Assembly: GCA_014281115.1 (NCBI GenBank)
Contig: JACONQ010000004.1
Span: forward strand, 3,968,001 to 4,032,000
From: Laburnicola sp. R22_1
Lineage: Eukaryota > Ascomycota > Dothideomycetes > Pleosporales > Didymosphaeriaceae
Length of the DNA stretch: 64,000 bases
Reading direction: 5' to 3'
In this document: one piece after another, positions 1-10,854 of the stretch
How the letters are laid out: each line of letters begins with the position of its first letter
How positions within the stretch are numbered: the first letter of the stretch is position 1
Notes under the pieces: generated by a model
What the model was told of the DNA's origin: nothing
The model's database searches: none
Seen by the model: only the letters and a program-made list of their open reading frames with translations
Translations under genes and position numbers: made by a program

Positions 1-420
1 AGACTAGGGCGAAGGCTAGTAGATACACCTTAAGATGTAAAAAATAAAAAGAATAGGTAACTAAAGAAACTTAAACGTATACGTAGTTAGAGTAAATTAT
101 AACTATTACTAGGACGCAGTAAGTTATAGCAATTTAGAATTAATATAGGGCGTAGTAAAAGAAGTTATAACTAGTACTATAATATAATAAGTTATAGTAA
201 TTTAGAATTAAACGCATATATATTTAGATAGAATTACAACTATTACTAGAACATAGTAAGTTATAGCAATTTAGAATTAATATAGGGCGCAGTAGAAGAA
301 GTTATAACTAGTACTATAACATAGTAAGTTATAGTAATTTAGAATTAAACGCATGCGCATTTAAATAAAATTATAACTATTACTAGAACGTAGTAAGTTA
401 TAGTAATTTAGAGTTAAGTA
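1..420. repeat. AT-rich tandem repeat, alternating 68/69-bp units
   Basis: A motif beginning aagttatag(c/t)aatttagaatta recurs at about 121, 189, 258, 326 and 395, so the unit is 68-69 bp. Neighbouring units differ and every second one matches (one type continues with atatagggcg, the other with aacgcat), giving a dimer of about 137 bp. The array is strongly AT-biased, as expected after RIP. The same array is present in inverted orientation at 14,340-14,700. No coding sense is visible. It may be the internal or terminal array of a larger repeat cut by the window edge. Confidence 0.75.
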
Positions 421-551
421 TTAACGTACTTTGCACTCGAGTCGATTATTCCATCGAGTCGATCACTTTGCCAAGACCCCACCAAGTTCTGTACTATTCA
501 CGATAGTACAGAGTCAACACGAACTATTTTCAATAGTCTAAATAGGCCAAT

Positions 552-839
552 CTATTTAGAATCTACTTCTACAGGCTGCCTACAGGTTGTTTTGTTATGC
601 CCAGGCTTGCCGCAGCGTCCACAGCGCTGTTGAGCAGATTCGCCTCCATCAGCGCGCACCCTCTTCTTCGCCTTTTGCCTATCACTGCGCGCCCTAAACT
701 CCTTTAGAGTGGCCAGCCGCTGGCCCTCTTCAGCTATGAGGACTCCTTCACGCTATACTCGCTTTCTTTTATGCGATTTACGTCGCGTGGCGGCCTCATT
801 AGCAGCTTAAAGTTCGGCGTTGCGTTTGGTCATTAACAC
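552..839 (-). pseudogene. C-terminal fragment of a pogo/Fot1 transposase (zinc knuckle)
   Basis: Read on the minus strand, the segment encodes an Arg/Lys/Gln-rich coiled tail with the motifs NAEL-AANEAATRRK, EEGQRLATLKEFRARS and KKRVRADGGES, followed by a CX2CX4HX4C zinc knuckle (CGRCGKPGHNKTTC) and a TAG stop at 552-554. This layout is typical of the C-terminus of Fot1/pogo-family transposases. Two in-frame stops occur upstream of EGVLIAEEG, consistent with CAG to TAG change. The fragment starts exactly where the terminal inverted repeat of the hAT element begins, so the hAT interrupts it. The remainder of this transposase is probably the piece at 5,571-6,554. Confidence 0.65.
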
Positions 840-3800
840 CAGACTTGTCAATAAACAAAACAAACAAAATTTGTGGCTCTGAATTTGTTTGTTTGACGAC
901 TTTCTTGGTGTTATAGTTTGTTTGTTTGATTTAATGGAGCTATAGAGGCGCTTTTTATTTGATTGTTTGTTTGATTTTGAGTACTTTAAGAGGACTGTGA
1001 AAGAGACTCTGGTGGTGTTATAGGCGGCGGCTCCTCCCACTCATGTATGCTAAACTGTTCGTTGAGCTTATTGTCATCGTACGTTGCCACCACCTTTGCG
1101 CTTGGAGGTTTAAAACCTGCTCGAATCCATTGTTGAGTACAAATTAAAGCAGCCAATAGTTGGCTGCCCATTTTGCGTCTCTGTGGCTCAAGTACGTCGC
1201 CAGTACCCAAGAAGACTCGCTCACAGTCAGCGCTAGAGGCAGGGATAGTTAACACGTCCAGCGCCAATCGTGACAAATTGGGATACCTCGGCTTGAGCTA
1301 GTACCAGTATTGGACAGCTGTACAGCTAGTTTTGTACTGTTCTGATGTCCATGTTAGCTCTCTAAGCCAGCTCTTGTACTCATCCGCCACCCCTATTATC
1401 TCGTCGCTGTTGTTAAGTACTGAATCGATCGCGTCGTCAAAGCTGCTTATCGCGTGTTTAGGCGCAGTTGTTATTGTTGTTGCTATCGCTAGGGCGGGCT
1501 TGTAACGAGCCCAAAGCTGCTCGAAGCTCGCGTGCGTAGCTTGTAACTGTGCGGGCTTCTTACGCTAGAAGCGTTTAAAGTAGTTCTTGAAGCGTGGGTG
1601 GAGTGCCGTGGCAGTGTAGTAGACGGGGATTTTGAGGAGTTTATTAAGGTACTTGCTCGCCTTCTTGAGCGCAGCACGTACGTTGATAGCGACGTGATCT
1701 TCTGGCGCCTCGTCTGGCAGGTAATTGACGCTTTTAAATAGTCTAAGGCGGGCATCTAGGTTAGCAATAAGAGACTTAAACATAGGGATAACCTTGTATA
1801 ACGCGCTGTGAGTGCCAGCTTTGCCGCGACCTTGCAAGCGATTAGTTGCGGACTTTAGCGGCTCAAGCACCTTAATGTACTTGGTAATCACCGCCCAGTC
1901 TGCAGCTGCAAGCCCGCCTAATCGCATCTACTGCGGCATAATAGGCGGCTTAGTGTTGTTGCTTTTGGCAAGCTCGTCAGCGTGCTTAGTCTCTTATATG
2001 TGGTAGGAGGAGTAGCTATTAATAGCGTGTTGTAGCTTAACACCGCGCTTAAAGCAGTTATAATAGCTGTTCTAATGCGTAACTCCAGGCTTGAAAGGCT
2101 TACAGCGTCTTGCTGTAGCGCCAGCAGGCATCTTAACTGCTTCGCTGTTCTGACAATCCTTAAATATACCCTATTGTTTTGGCGTGTTAATGTAGTTAAC
2201 AATATCAAGAAACACGCTAAGCGGACTATCTTTCCGCTATTGCTTTATATAAAACTCCTCTTTGTTATAGTGTTTAGGCTCGTTATTAAAGGCGTTGGAG
2301 TCAGTGCCAAACATAATAGTTTGCCTAACGAGGTTGAGTATGTGGCAAGCGCAGCGGAGGCGTCGATTGTTGGCGATAAAGCTGTACATTGTGCCAAGTT
2401 TATTAACTGCAGTATTGTTGTTGTAGGCGTTGTCAAGCACGAAATAGCCCAAATTGCTGCTAGAAATCTCAAAGTAGCGTAGGATTCGTACGACAGCTTC
2501 CGCGATCGCTGAGCCTGTGTGCGCACCAACCAGCTGCGGCAAGGCGATGGGAAGGTCAACTATATTGCCTTGAGAGTCAGCGTAGTGCGCACAAATTGCA
2601 AAGAAGCCGCGCTTCCCCCCCTTAGTAGTCCAGCTGTCAAAGCTTATGTGTATTTTGCTAGAGGCCTCAGATAAGGCGCGCTTAACTTGAGGTTGTAGCC
2701 AGCTGTAAAGCCTCATCACGAACCTCGAAACGCTGTTGTGAGACCTCCATAGCGCCGCCTCTGCCTCTGGGTTGGCGAACCTGATCATCGCGCGGAAGGA
2801 CTCAGTCTCAAACTCGCGTAATGGCCTGTTGTTGTTAACGAGCCATAACACTGCAGCTTGCCTGAAGCCTTGTACGTCGAAGTTACCCAGCTCCTGCGTT
2901 GCATCTTGGCTTAATGTGACCCCGTTTTCTTCCGCCCATCGCAGCGACTTCTGGCCAGGTTCGAGCGGCCTCTTGTGTACGATAGTGCCTTGTTTGGTGA
3001 GCCAATAGCTGGGAAGGTCTTGCTTCAAATAGTTGTTGGCGGCTGTAGTTGACAGAGTGGTCTAGTGTAGGCCGCCCTTCTTTCTGTTAATGTAACAGTG
3101 CTTGCATTAGAAGTAGATCTTCTTAGGGTTAGTACCAAGCTTTCAAAGGCGATAGCCATGCCTAAAGACCTAGCTAATGTTGCCTATAGGTGTGGATAGA
3201 GGCACATTAAAGCCTAGCAGGCGCTTTAAGTTAAGGCCTTTGTAGTTAGTAAAGTTAACACTAGGCGCAGCGTCCTCCTCTACTAAAGCCTCTATGGCAG
3301 CATTACTAAACGCGCGCAGCGGCTTAGTAGCTATAGGCGGCTTATTAGCCACTAACAGCAACTCCCAAGCTGGCTCATCGGCCTGTAAGGCTTGTAGTAT
3401 AGGCCGTGGTGATGGCCTCCAGGCGCGCTCCTCTAGCTCGGTTGGTGGCTCTATTAAGCGCGGCTCTAGAGTACTTTTAAGCACCTTAATAGGCGGCTCC
3501 GGCTCGTTAACTACCTCAATAGACAGCTAGGTTGGCGGAGGAGTAAGCGGCCGCTGGCTATCCATAAGGCGCTAGCTGGGTTTCGGCGCACGTTGGGAAC
3601 GTTTGGGCATAGGTTCGGATGCCTTAGCAGGCTCGCGGCTTCGTTTTGGGGGCATGGTAAGCGTGAAGGTAAGCAAAGGCGCGAAAAAGTAAGCTGTAGG
3701 CGCAGGCAAGTAAGCTAAAGTATAGTGGGTGTGTAAGCGTTGACGCGCAAGGTACGCGGAAAGTACGCGGTCAGCTAGCTAACATTACTACTTCATGCCA

Positions 3801-4512
3801 AGGCGTACTGCGCGACGCTCTGCAGCCCGCAACAATAGAGATATAGTAAAACAGGCGACAGGAATTAATTTAGCAATATTGATTTAATAGTTTAACTTAT
3901 AGAAGACAAGATTTATTGCGTGGTTATAGCAAACGATTTTTTAAGAGTAGTAACTAGGTTCAGAATATATAAACATAACTTAGGCTTCGCTGCAATAGCG
4001 CAAACTCACTTTGCTACAATACCTCAACACTATAATATTAGCTTATTTAGATTATTATATATATATTTATTGTTTTAACAGCTTATTACCTACGTAAAGA
4101 AAGAGGAGGAACAGAGGATAGGAGGTGCTAAAGCCGAATAGCAATTCATGTATATCAGTTGCTGGCGGCTAGTGGAAGCACACATCCGTTATGCGGGCTT
4201 TTTTTACGCAGGTACAATCCACTTAAGAAGCTCTGTTTTTTGCTCTGTTTACTATAGGAATACCTATATAATTGCAGCGTTGGGAAAGTTATTGTTACAT
4301 CAACACTAAGAATATATCACTAACTCTAGGGTACCTTATCATTACAGTATGCTAAGCGATTTAAACAAACTTCAAATTTTTTAACTGCAATTGCCTCTTT
4401 TGTTTGTTTGACCTATTAAAATTGCAGCAGCAGCTTTTTGTTTGGTTGACGTTGTCAATTCAAACAAAATTCAAACAAAATATTGAGGCATGTTTGGTTG
4501 TTGACAACCCTG
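840..4512 (-). mobile_element. hAT-superfamily DNA transposon, nearly full length
   Basis: The ends form an imperfect terminal inverted repeat: CAGACTTGTCAATAAAC at 840 and CAGGGTTGTCAACAACC read inward from 4,512. CAG(A/G)-type ends and subterminal caaacaaa clusters are common in hAT elements. A transposase with a BED-type finger and hAT dimerisation region fills 986-3,655 on the minus strand; 3,656-4,512 is noncoding leader. The 8 bp outside the two ends (attaacac and cctgaggt) do not match, so either one flank was rearranged or deleted after insertion or the ends come from different copies. It appears less RIPed than the sequence beyond 6.6 kb. Confidence 0.75.
986..3655 (-). pseudogene. 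hAT transposase, one frame broken only by stop codons
   Basis: The frame starts at an ATG at 3,655 (MPPKRSREPAK) and stays open in the same register for about 890 codons to the stop at 986; only nonsense codons interrupt it, no frameshift. N-terminal: a disordered Pro/Glu-rich part, then a BED-like finger at about 3,060-3,170 (KIYF-CKHCYI). Middle: the hAT catalytic core with IHISFDSWTTKGGKRGFFAI, LGYFVLDNAYNNNTAVNKL and LRCACHILNLV (2,237-3,028). Next a helical segment ending TALHPRFKNYF (1,565-1,927). C-terminal: the hATC dimerisation region, LALDVLTIPASSADCERVF (986-1,276). The stops are mostly TAG, as expected from CAG or TGG changes by RIP. Not functional as it stands. Confidence 0.85.
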
Positions 4513-4632
4513 CCTGAGGTGACTCTGGCAGCAGCACTAAGTCAAAATCCATACACGCAGTGGCCCCTGCAGGCGCCGATTGCAGCAACTCTTTTACGCC
4601 GATTTTTACGTTAGCAAAACGTAGGCAACTCT

Positions 4633-4812
4633 TGTAGCCACGTGACTTACGTCAGAGGTGGTGTGTGTAGAAGGTTCCATCCAGGTGCACAGACCACTAC
4701 CCTCAAGATAAAGCTCTCGCCCTCTCCTTTCTTCCTCGGTAGACTCCTCACTCCACACTCTTTTCTGCAAATAGTAATATAGCTTGTTGTCCTCATATGC
4801 CTGCCCGCCCAC
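4633..4812 (-). repeat. 180-bp repeat, near-identical to 56,686-56,875 (inverted)
   Basis: The minus strand from gtgggcgggcaggcatat (4,812) to cacgtggctaca (4,633) matches 56,686-56,875 on the plus strand with only scattered substitutions, an approximately 9-bp duplication of gcatatgag and a 2-bp gt insertion in the latter. The encoded peptide contains VWSEESTEEERRGRELYLE and SGLCTWMEPSTHTTSD at both places. Sequence on both sides of the block differs between loci. The block contains the 3' half of a likely intron (ending ctgcag in the other locus, ttgcag here) plus an exon, so it looks like a duplicated gene fragment rather than an independent transposon; no terminal inverted repeats are evident. 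Confidence 0.8.
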
Positions 4813-5401
4813 AACTCTCCCCGCGTTTAAGAGTGTTTGCTATGCGATCCTTTGCCGAAGTTCGACTCAAATATGTGACAACAGTAAGGCTTGTAATAGA
4901 GACTTTCTCCTGGGTGCTCATCTCCACAACGACGCTGTCGGCCCATCTCCACACCTCGCCCGCCGTCAGGCTGCTAAGCAGTTGCTTGTAATTGCTATCC
5001 TCTACGCCATCAACTATCTTATTGTTGCAGTACGCTCTATAGCGACACCTCACGTAAGTCTCATTAATCACCTCAGCGAGCTCTTCATCTAATTGTTGTG
5101 TAAAAGGACCTGGCTGGGCCGACAATGGGCCATCCTCCGGGTACATCTCTTGCTCCTTGACGTCCTCATCCTTAAGTTGCTCTGCCTCGGCTGCCTCAGC
5201 AGCAGTCACATGATCAGCTTTATTCACTATCTCTTGTAAAGGTGCCCTAGCCTTTGCTTTTTTGGGAGTCTTTTTGCGAGGTGACTTCGTCGTACGCGAC
5301 TTTTTGGCTGCCTGCGTCGCCCTGGGTAGATTCTTGCCCCCCTCGAACACCTGAGTACTCTTACGTTTACGACTTTCGGCCAGCATCACGATAACCTTCA
5401 A
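4793..5401 (-). CDS. Hypothetical basic/acidic protein, possibly first exon of a split gene
   Basis: An open frame of 202 codons without RIP-type stops in normal-GC sequence. The first ATG is at 5,401; the second Met (5,386, followed by LAESRKRKS) is an equally good start. Residues about 10-55 are Lys/Arg-rich with nuclear-localisation character (AKKSRTTKSPRKKTPKKAK); about 70-105 are acidic; the rest (RCRYRAYCNNKIVDGVED, LTAGEVWRWADSVVVEM) looks globular. I recognise no family. The frame ends inside the 180-bp block shared with the decayed helicase locus at 56.7 kb, so the real 3' end may be spliced or lost. Alternatively it is a gene fragment carried between transposons. Function unknown. 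Confidence 0.35.
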   Translation of the reverse strand: MKVIVMLAESRKRKSTQVFEGGKNLPRATQAAKKSRTTKSPRKKTPKKAKARAPLQEIVNKADHVTAAEAAEAEQLKDEDVKEQEMYPEDGPLSAQPGPFTQQLDEELAEVINETYVRCRYRAYCNNKIVDGVEDSNYKQLLSSLTAGEVWRWADSVVVEMSTQEKVSITSLTVVTYLSRTSAKDRIANTLKRGESCGRAGI

Positions 5402-5570
5402 AGATAATAGCAGGGTATCGTTTGGGGGATAAATTCATGTACGGCATCCGATTGTACGGAAAAATAGGTGGGGTCAAATAACGCGCAGGAAGCGATTACC
5501 TAACAAGCGCCCAGGTCACATGGTGAGCGGGAATTTACGAAACCACCGATAGCCGACGCGCTAAGCCTGA

Positions 5571-6554
5571 GATCTTAGCACCATATGTCTTCTTCAGCGG
5601 GGAGAAACAGCCCACATCTAACGGCTGCAGCAGGTGTGACGAATGTGGCGGCATACAGAGAGTAATAATCTTATGTTCCTTGCAGTAATCCTGGAACTTA
5701 ATTAAGTTATAGCTCTTATAGCTGTTAATAACTAGCAGCTAATAGGTTCCTTTAGCGCGTCCCTTTGTATGCGCGTTAAAGTGTTTTAACCACGCAATAC
5801 CGAGCTTGTTGTTTGTCCAGCTGTTCTCGCTAACAGCGATTACCTAATCGCCAGGAATTGACGCGTCTTCGTACCAGGTGGAGATGTGACGCTTGCCGGC
5901 GTAGATAATAAAGGGAGGGATTGCCCATCTAGCAGCGCAGATACCCTGGATCACTATAATCCACTGGCGGTCGCCTAGCTGTATCAATTTGGGTTTCGCA
6001 CGCCTCTCTAATGCTGTAACCACAAGCTAAGACCCTATAACCCCTATTAGGAAGCCTAATTCATCAAAGTTGTAGGTGTCCTTATCCATAATGCCGTACT
6101 TGACTTTGATGCCCTCTATAAGCTTAAACCACGCGTTTATAACCTTAGGATCTTCCTATTATGCCCTCTGGTTGTTGTATAACTAAGACTAACGCGTTTT
6201 AACTTCACATCTGCGCTTAATAAACCTGTCTGTCTAGTTAATACTAATAGGTGGCTTTCCTCTCTGTAAACGTAGTAAATCGGCCATTGTGCGTATTATA
6301 AGCTTTGTAGGAGGGAATCTATGCGTGTCCAGCTTAATTATACAATTAACAAGCGCCTGCTCCTTAAGAAGAGTAAAATTCTTTGATTTAGGTGGGTTAT
6401 CGCGTTGTGTAGTTGTTCCGTTGCGTCTTTAATTAAGCGTTCTGCGATTAACGTTATACAGCCCTGCTGCTGCTCGCTTTGTAAGATTTGGGTCTTGTTT
6501 AATAGCTCTAATAGCAATAAGTAACCAAGCTTTATTAGATGGCCTAGAAGACAT
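5571..6554 (-). pseudogene. N-terminal and DDE part of a pogo/Fot1 transposase, RIP-damaged
   Basis: On the minus strand from ATG 6,554 the frame reads SNKAWLLIAIRAIKQDPNL, a helix-turn-helix segment (RRTLNQRRNG), a CENP-B-like second DNA-binding part (KEQALVNCIIKLDTHRFPP), then the DDE core: TYNFDELGFLIG, WIIVIQGICAARWAIPPFII, SENSWTNNKLGIAWLKHF, LLVINSYKSYNLIKF and LCMPPHSSHLLQPLDVGCF. The second catalytic position (usually LDGHxSH) reads INSYKSY, i.e. Asp to Asn and His to Tyr, both RIP-type changes. Several in-frame TAG/TAA stops are present. Recognisable homology stops after KKTYGAKI (5,571), where the nested block begins; the matching C-terminus lies at 552-839. Confidence 0.75.
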
Positions 6555-9231
6555 AGTAGGTAGTTGTATTATAATGGTATTATTAGTGATGGTGGGGTCT
6601 TGGCAAAGGTGGCGCGCTCACTAGTGTGGGTTACTCGCTGGTGAACTATATTATCTATAATAGTGGCTAAAAGTTATTAAGCGTGCTGTGGATTTATTAT
6701 TACTTTCTTTCTATATATATATAATAGTTGTTAAGCTCTTATATATATTGCTAGTTCTTTATAATACGTCTTATTAGTTTGTATTTAATAGTAAGCCTAA
6801 ATAATAGTTTAGAAAATTTTGCTATTTGCGCTTAGTATAGTAGGCTTAAGATAATATTTTTCTAGTTACCGCTAGTATTTGCAACTATTACAATTTAGCC
6901 ATATTTTATTAGTATTTAGTAGTTATATGTCTATAAATTAGGTAAGCAAGGACGTAATAGTAGGTATTAGTCCTATCTTAGATATAGACCTACTGCTTTT
7001 TTAGGTAAATAACTTGCCTATTTTGTGTTTTCACGTAAGGTTAATAATTATTCTCTATTTTATAATCTAGAACTCTATAATTAACCTTACTAGATAGGGG
7101 TGAGACTTCCTAATACTAGGACTAGACCTATTGCTATTACCGCCGTATCGCTCGCTCTACACAACTATTTTAGCTAATACTATTTACTAGTAGGGAAGTA
7201 TTATAGAACCTAGAGTAAGGGCCTATATTGCAGGGAATGTAATTATATTATATAATATTATAAGTATGGCCTAGTTAAGCATAACTATCTGCGCTATTAT
7301 AACGTATAACTGTTCTGTTATACGAGCGCGTGCCTGGCTAAGATTAGTATTAATAGCCACATTTACTTTATAGATAATTGTTAGCGAGATTCTAGTATTA
7401 TATAAAGTTATAGTAACTCACTATAGCACATATTGCGTCTTAGCTAGCTATTATTATAATAATTGTTGTTTGTACTCAGCATTTTAAAATCTGTCTCTAC
7501 TAGATAGATTAGTACTATCTGCATTAATAGTCCTCTATACTTTATTTTTATTAACAGCTATTACACTATGTTAGAGTAATAAGGGTATTAGCAAAATATA
7601 TAGTAATAGTGTGCGAATTCTCTTTATGCTGTTAGTTTGTAATAAAGTATAACTAGGCTAAAATAGATCGCTATTTAAATTATAGCTTTAGTAGGAGCTG
7701 CTCTTCTTCTTATTCTACTATTATTGCCTTTCTCTAATTATTGTGTACTTATCTAACTTACTACCGCTTAGAGAATTACTCTTCTTATTTTTCTATTATT
7801 GTTATGTCTTCCTTTAGTTGTCTAATTTGCCGTCTAAGCTGTTATCGCTAATATAGGATGTGGGGATAGAATCTGTTATCTGTTAATTCACTATAATTTA
7901 TACTAAGTTCTATCTAGTAACTTTTAATTCTTACCTTTTCGATTTATAATACGTTAAAGTTAGAATTTATATTAACTATATTACGTTATTTATAAAGAGA
8001 TGTGTAAAGTGCTAGAAGTTATTTGTCTAGTATATCTATTAGTGCTATGGTATAGTGTAAGTATATTAGAAGACCTTTATTACAACTAGTGGTTACGCCA
8101 TTATAATATTCTATTCTATTACTATAGTTGCTACTAGTCGTTGCACCTCTGTCTAAAGGACGCTAGTTATCTTAATCTTTATTAGTCGCATAACTCTAAG
8201 TGCCCATATATAAAATATATTTAGCGGCTTTTGTATTAGTTTTAGAGTCTTTTATATAATATTATAAAGAGCGTTAAGCGTAACTAGAGTTAGGTCCTTC
8301 TTCTTACTATTATATCTACTTATTATTAGTATGTAATTGCGTCGAATACTTAATAATAGGTAGGTTAAAAAAACCTTTTCTCTTTGCGTTAGTAACCTAA
8401 ATATTTATCTTGTTCTCTCTAAATAAGTGGTTTGTGGTCCGCGTATTAGTATATAGGGTATTATTAATGCGAAGTACTCGTAGCGCGGTTATATTAGCTA
8501 TGCCTATGTTTTATTATAAAGTAACTAAAGCCATTTGACTTATAAGCTATTACAACGTTACCCTATAATAAACCCGTGTTTAGTCTATTGTATCTGCCTT
8601 AGCCTTAGATATCTTTGTGTTTTTATTTCGTCTCTGTAGGACTATTATCTAGAAATTAAGCCTAGTCTATTTGCGCTACTTTTTAGCTTTTTGCTTATTC
8701 TTTAGTGTAGAGTTTAGAAGTTTGTAGACTGTCTTAAAGTGTTTATTAGCCTATAGTTCTACTATTATATTATCGCGTGTAGTCTTATATGCTTCTTTTT
8801 ATAATACTAGGTTAAATAATAGTAGGTATTTATTAATTTTATTAGTTGCACATTTTACTGCATTGTATTATACTTCTATCTTCTATTTAATAAGCTAGAA
8901 ACCTTTTATAATTATATTCTTTAGCGTTTATTACGAATGCTTTATAGTAGTCTCCTTGCACTATTTTATATCTAGCTAATCTTTAGCTGCCTCTATTATA
9001 GTTATATTTATATGCGCGGTATAGATATAGGTAAGGTTATATATATATAATTATATAGTGTAGAGAAATTAGTTCTAGGTTGCTATTATTAGTAGCTATT
9101 AGTAGTTACTTAACTCTACTAGTGCCTTGGCTGTATAACTCATCTAAGACTAGCGCGATTAGACTAGCGTAGTCGACTATTTGCCTTTACTATAGGTTAC
9201 TTTATTTTGTGGCCATTACACATTACTATAG

Positions 9232-10130
9232 TAAATTACTATAATATGCCCTTTTCTTAGCTTTCTTTGTAATTACGTTAGACTACTAACCTATATTACG
9301 CTTTAGATACTTTACTCTTAGATAGTATAATAAATTACTATAATCTGCCCTTTCCTTAATTTACTTTGCAGCTACCTTAGACTATAAACCTAGATTACGC
9401 TTTAGGTGCCCCACTCTTAGATAGTATAATAAATTACTGTAATCTGCCCTTCTCTTAATTTGCTTTGTGGTTACCTTAGACTACTAACCTAGGTTGCGCT
9501 TTAGGTGCCCTACTCTTAGATAGTATAATAAATTACTGTGACCTGCCCTTTTCTTAATTTACTTTATAGCTATCTTGGACTATAAACCTAAGTTGCGCTT
9601 TAGGTGTCCTATTCTTAGACAGTATAATAAATTACTATAACTTACCCTTCCCTTAATTTTCTTTGTAGTTATCTTAGACTACTAATTTACGTTGCGCTTT
9701 AAATGCCTCACTCTTAGACAGTATAATAAATTACTATAACCTGCTCTTTCTTTAATTTACTTTATAGTTACCTTGGACTACTAACCTATATTACGCTTTA
9801 GAAGCTTTATATTTAAATAGCATAGTAAATTACTATAATATATTCTTCTCTTAGCTTGCTTTGCAGCTACTTTAGACTATAACTTTATATTACGCTTTAA
9901 AAGCTCTATATTTAAATGGCATAGTAAATTACTATAATATATTCTTTTCTTAGCTTGCTTTGTAGTTATCTTTATAGTTTTAGATTGTGTTGCGCCTACG
10001 AGATTCTACTATTAAATAGTATAGTAGATTACTATAACTTAATAGATAAGTAGTAAATACCTGCACTACAAGACTATACTAGCTGAATATAGAAGTCTAG
10101 TTATAAATAGTATAGTAAGTTACTATAACT
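9232..10130. repeat. 99-bp tandem array, nine units (copy A)
   Basis: The motif taaattact(a/g)t occurs at 9,232, 9,331, 9,430, 9,529, 9,628, 9,727, 9,826 and 9,925, an exact 99-bp period, then at 10,025 after 100 bp, with a further diverged half-match near 10,116. Each unit carries ttag(c/t)ttgctttg, cttagactactaacct and cgctttaggtgcc. The array lies inside copy A; the equivalent array in copy B has five units. Confidence 0.85.
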
Positions 10131-10854
10131 AGTGTTATTTCTCTTTAGTATATGGCATTCTAATATTAGATATATTTACAAATATAAACCTAACTAATTT
10201 ATTATAGACCCTTAACTATTAGTAAGTATTAACTAAGTAGCGTTAATATGTTTACGCTGTATAGGTGTGTATAGGTTTCTAGTTTCTAGTATAATTCTTA
10301 GTAATAAATAGAATATTGTATTCTTATCTTACGCGAGATCTTTGTTGCTAACCCTATCCTAATATTAGAATATCTTTAGAGATACCTTATAGCGCGGTTT
10401 ACCTAATAAGTTTTATATACCGCGCAAGTTTTTGTTCTAGAATACTTAGTAGTATATTACAGTAGGGTGACACAAAAAAAGCGCCTAGTAAAAAGATACC
10501 TTTTTAAAAGTTATATAACTAGGTGAGTTTTAATACTATGTAAATAAAAAGTATACCGTTTGAAGGAGAAGGTTTAGGAAATTTAGTATAAAAGGTTGGT
10601 AAGAGCTTAGTAATCAGCGCTAACTAGAGGTATCTTAGTAAAGTTAAGGAAATTTTTTCTTAAAACTTTGACCCTATATAACTTTTTTCTACGTAGATAA
10701 ATTTCTATAACTTATATATATTATAGTTTAGTCTATAAGAACTATATAAGTTAATTTTTATTATAGGTTTATTCATAGAAGTAATAATTATAAGGAAAAA
10801 GATAAAAATTAATTAAAATTAAACAATTAGATAGAACTAGTAAATAATATATAA

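Larger units (their letters stand above)
429..6646 (-). mobile_element. Fot1/pogo-type DNA transposon split by nested sequence (ends approximate)
   Basis: Both ends carry the motif ctttgccaagaccccacca in inverted orientation (about 466-485 and, as the complement, about 6,588-6,607), preceded outward by similar cgagt-containing sequence and a TA dinucleotide, which is the usual Tc1-mariner/pogo target. Between the ends, the C-terminus of a pogo transposase lies at 552-839 and its N-terminal and DDE part at 5,571-6,554, both on the minus strand. The 4.7 kb between them includes a hAT element and a non-RIPed block. The exact ends are inferred from diverged terminal repeats; a two-element explanation remains possible. 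Confidence 0.55.

Noticed and set aside
4793..5401. Starship captain or other giant-element cargo
   Set aside because: The ORF has no tyrosine-recombinase motif and no second boundary or cargo genes are visible.
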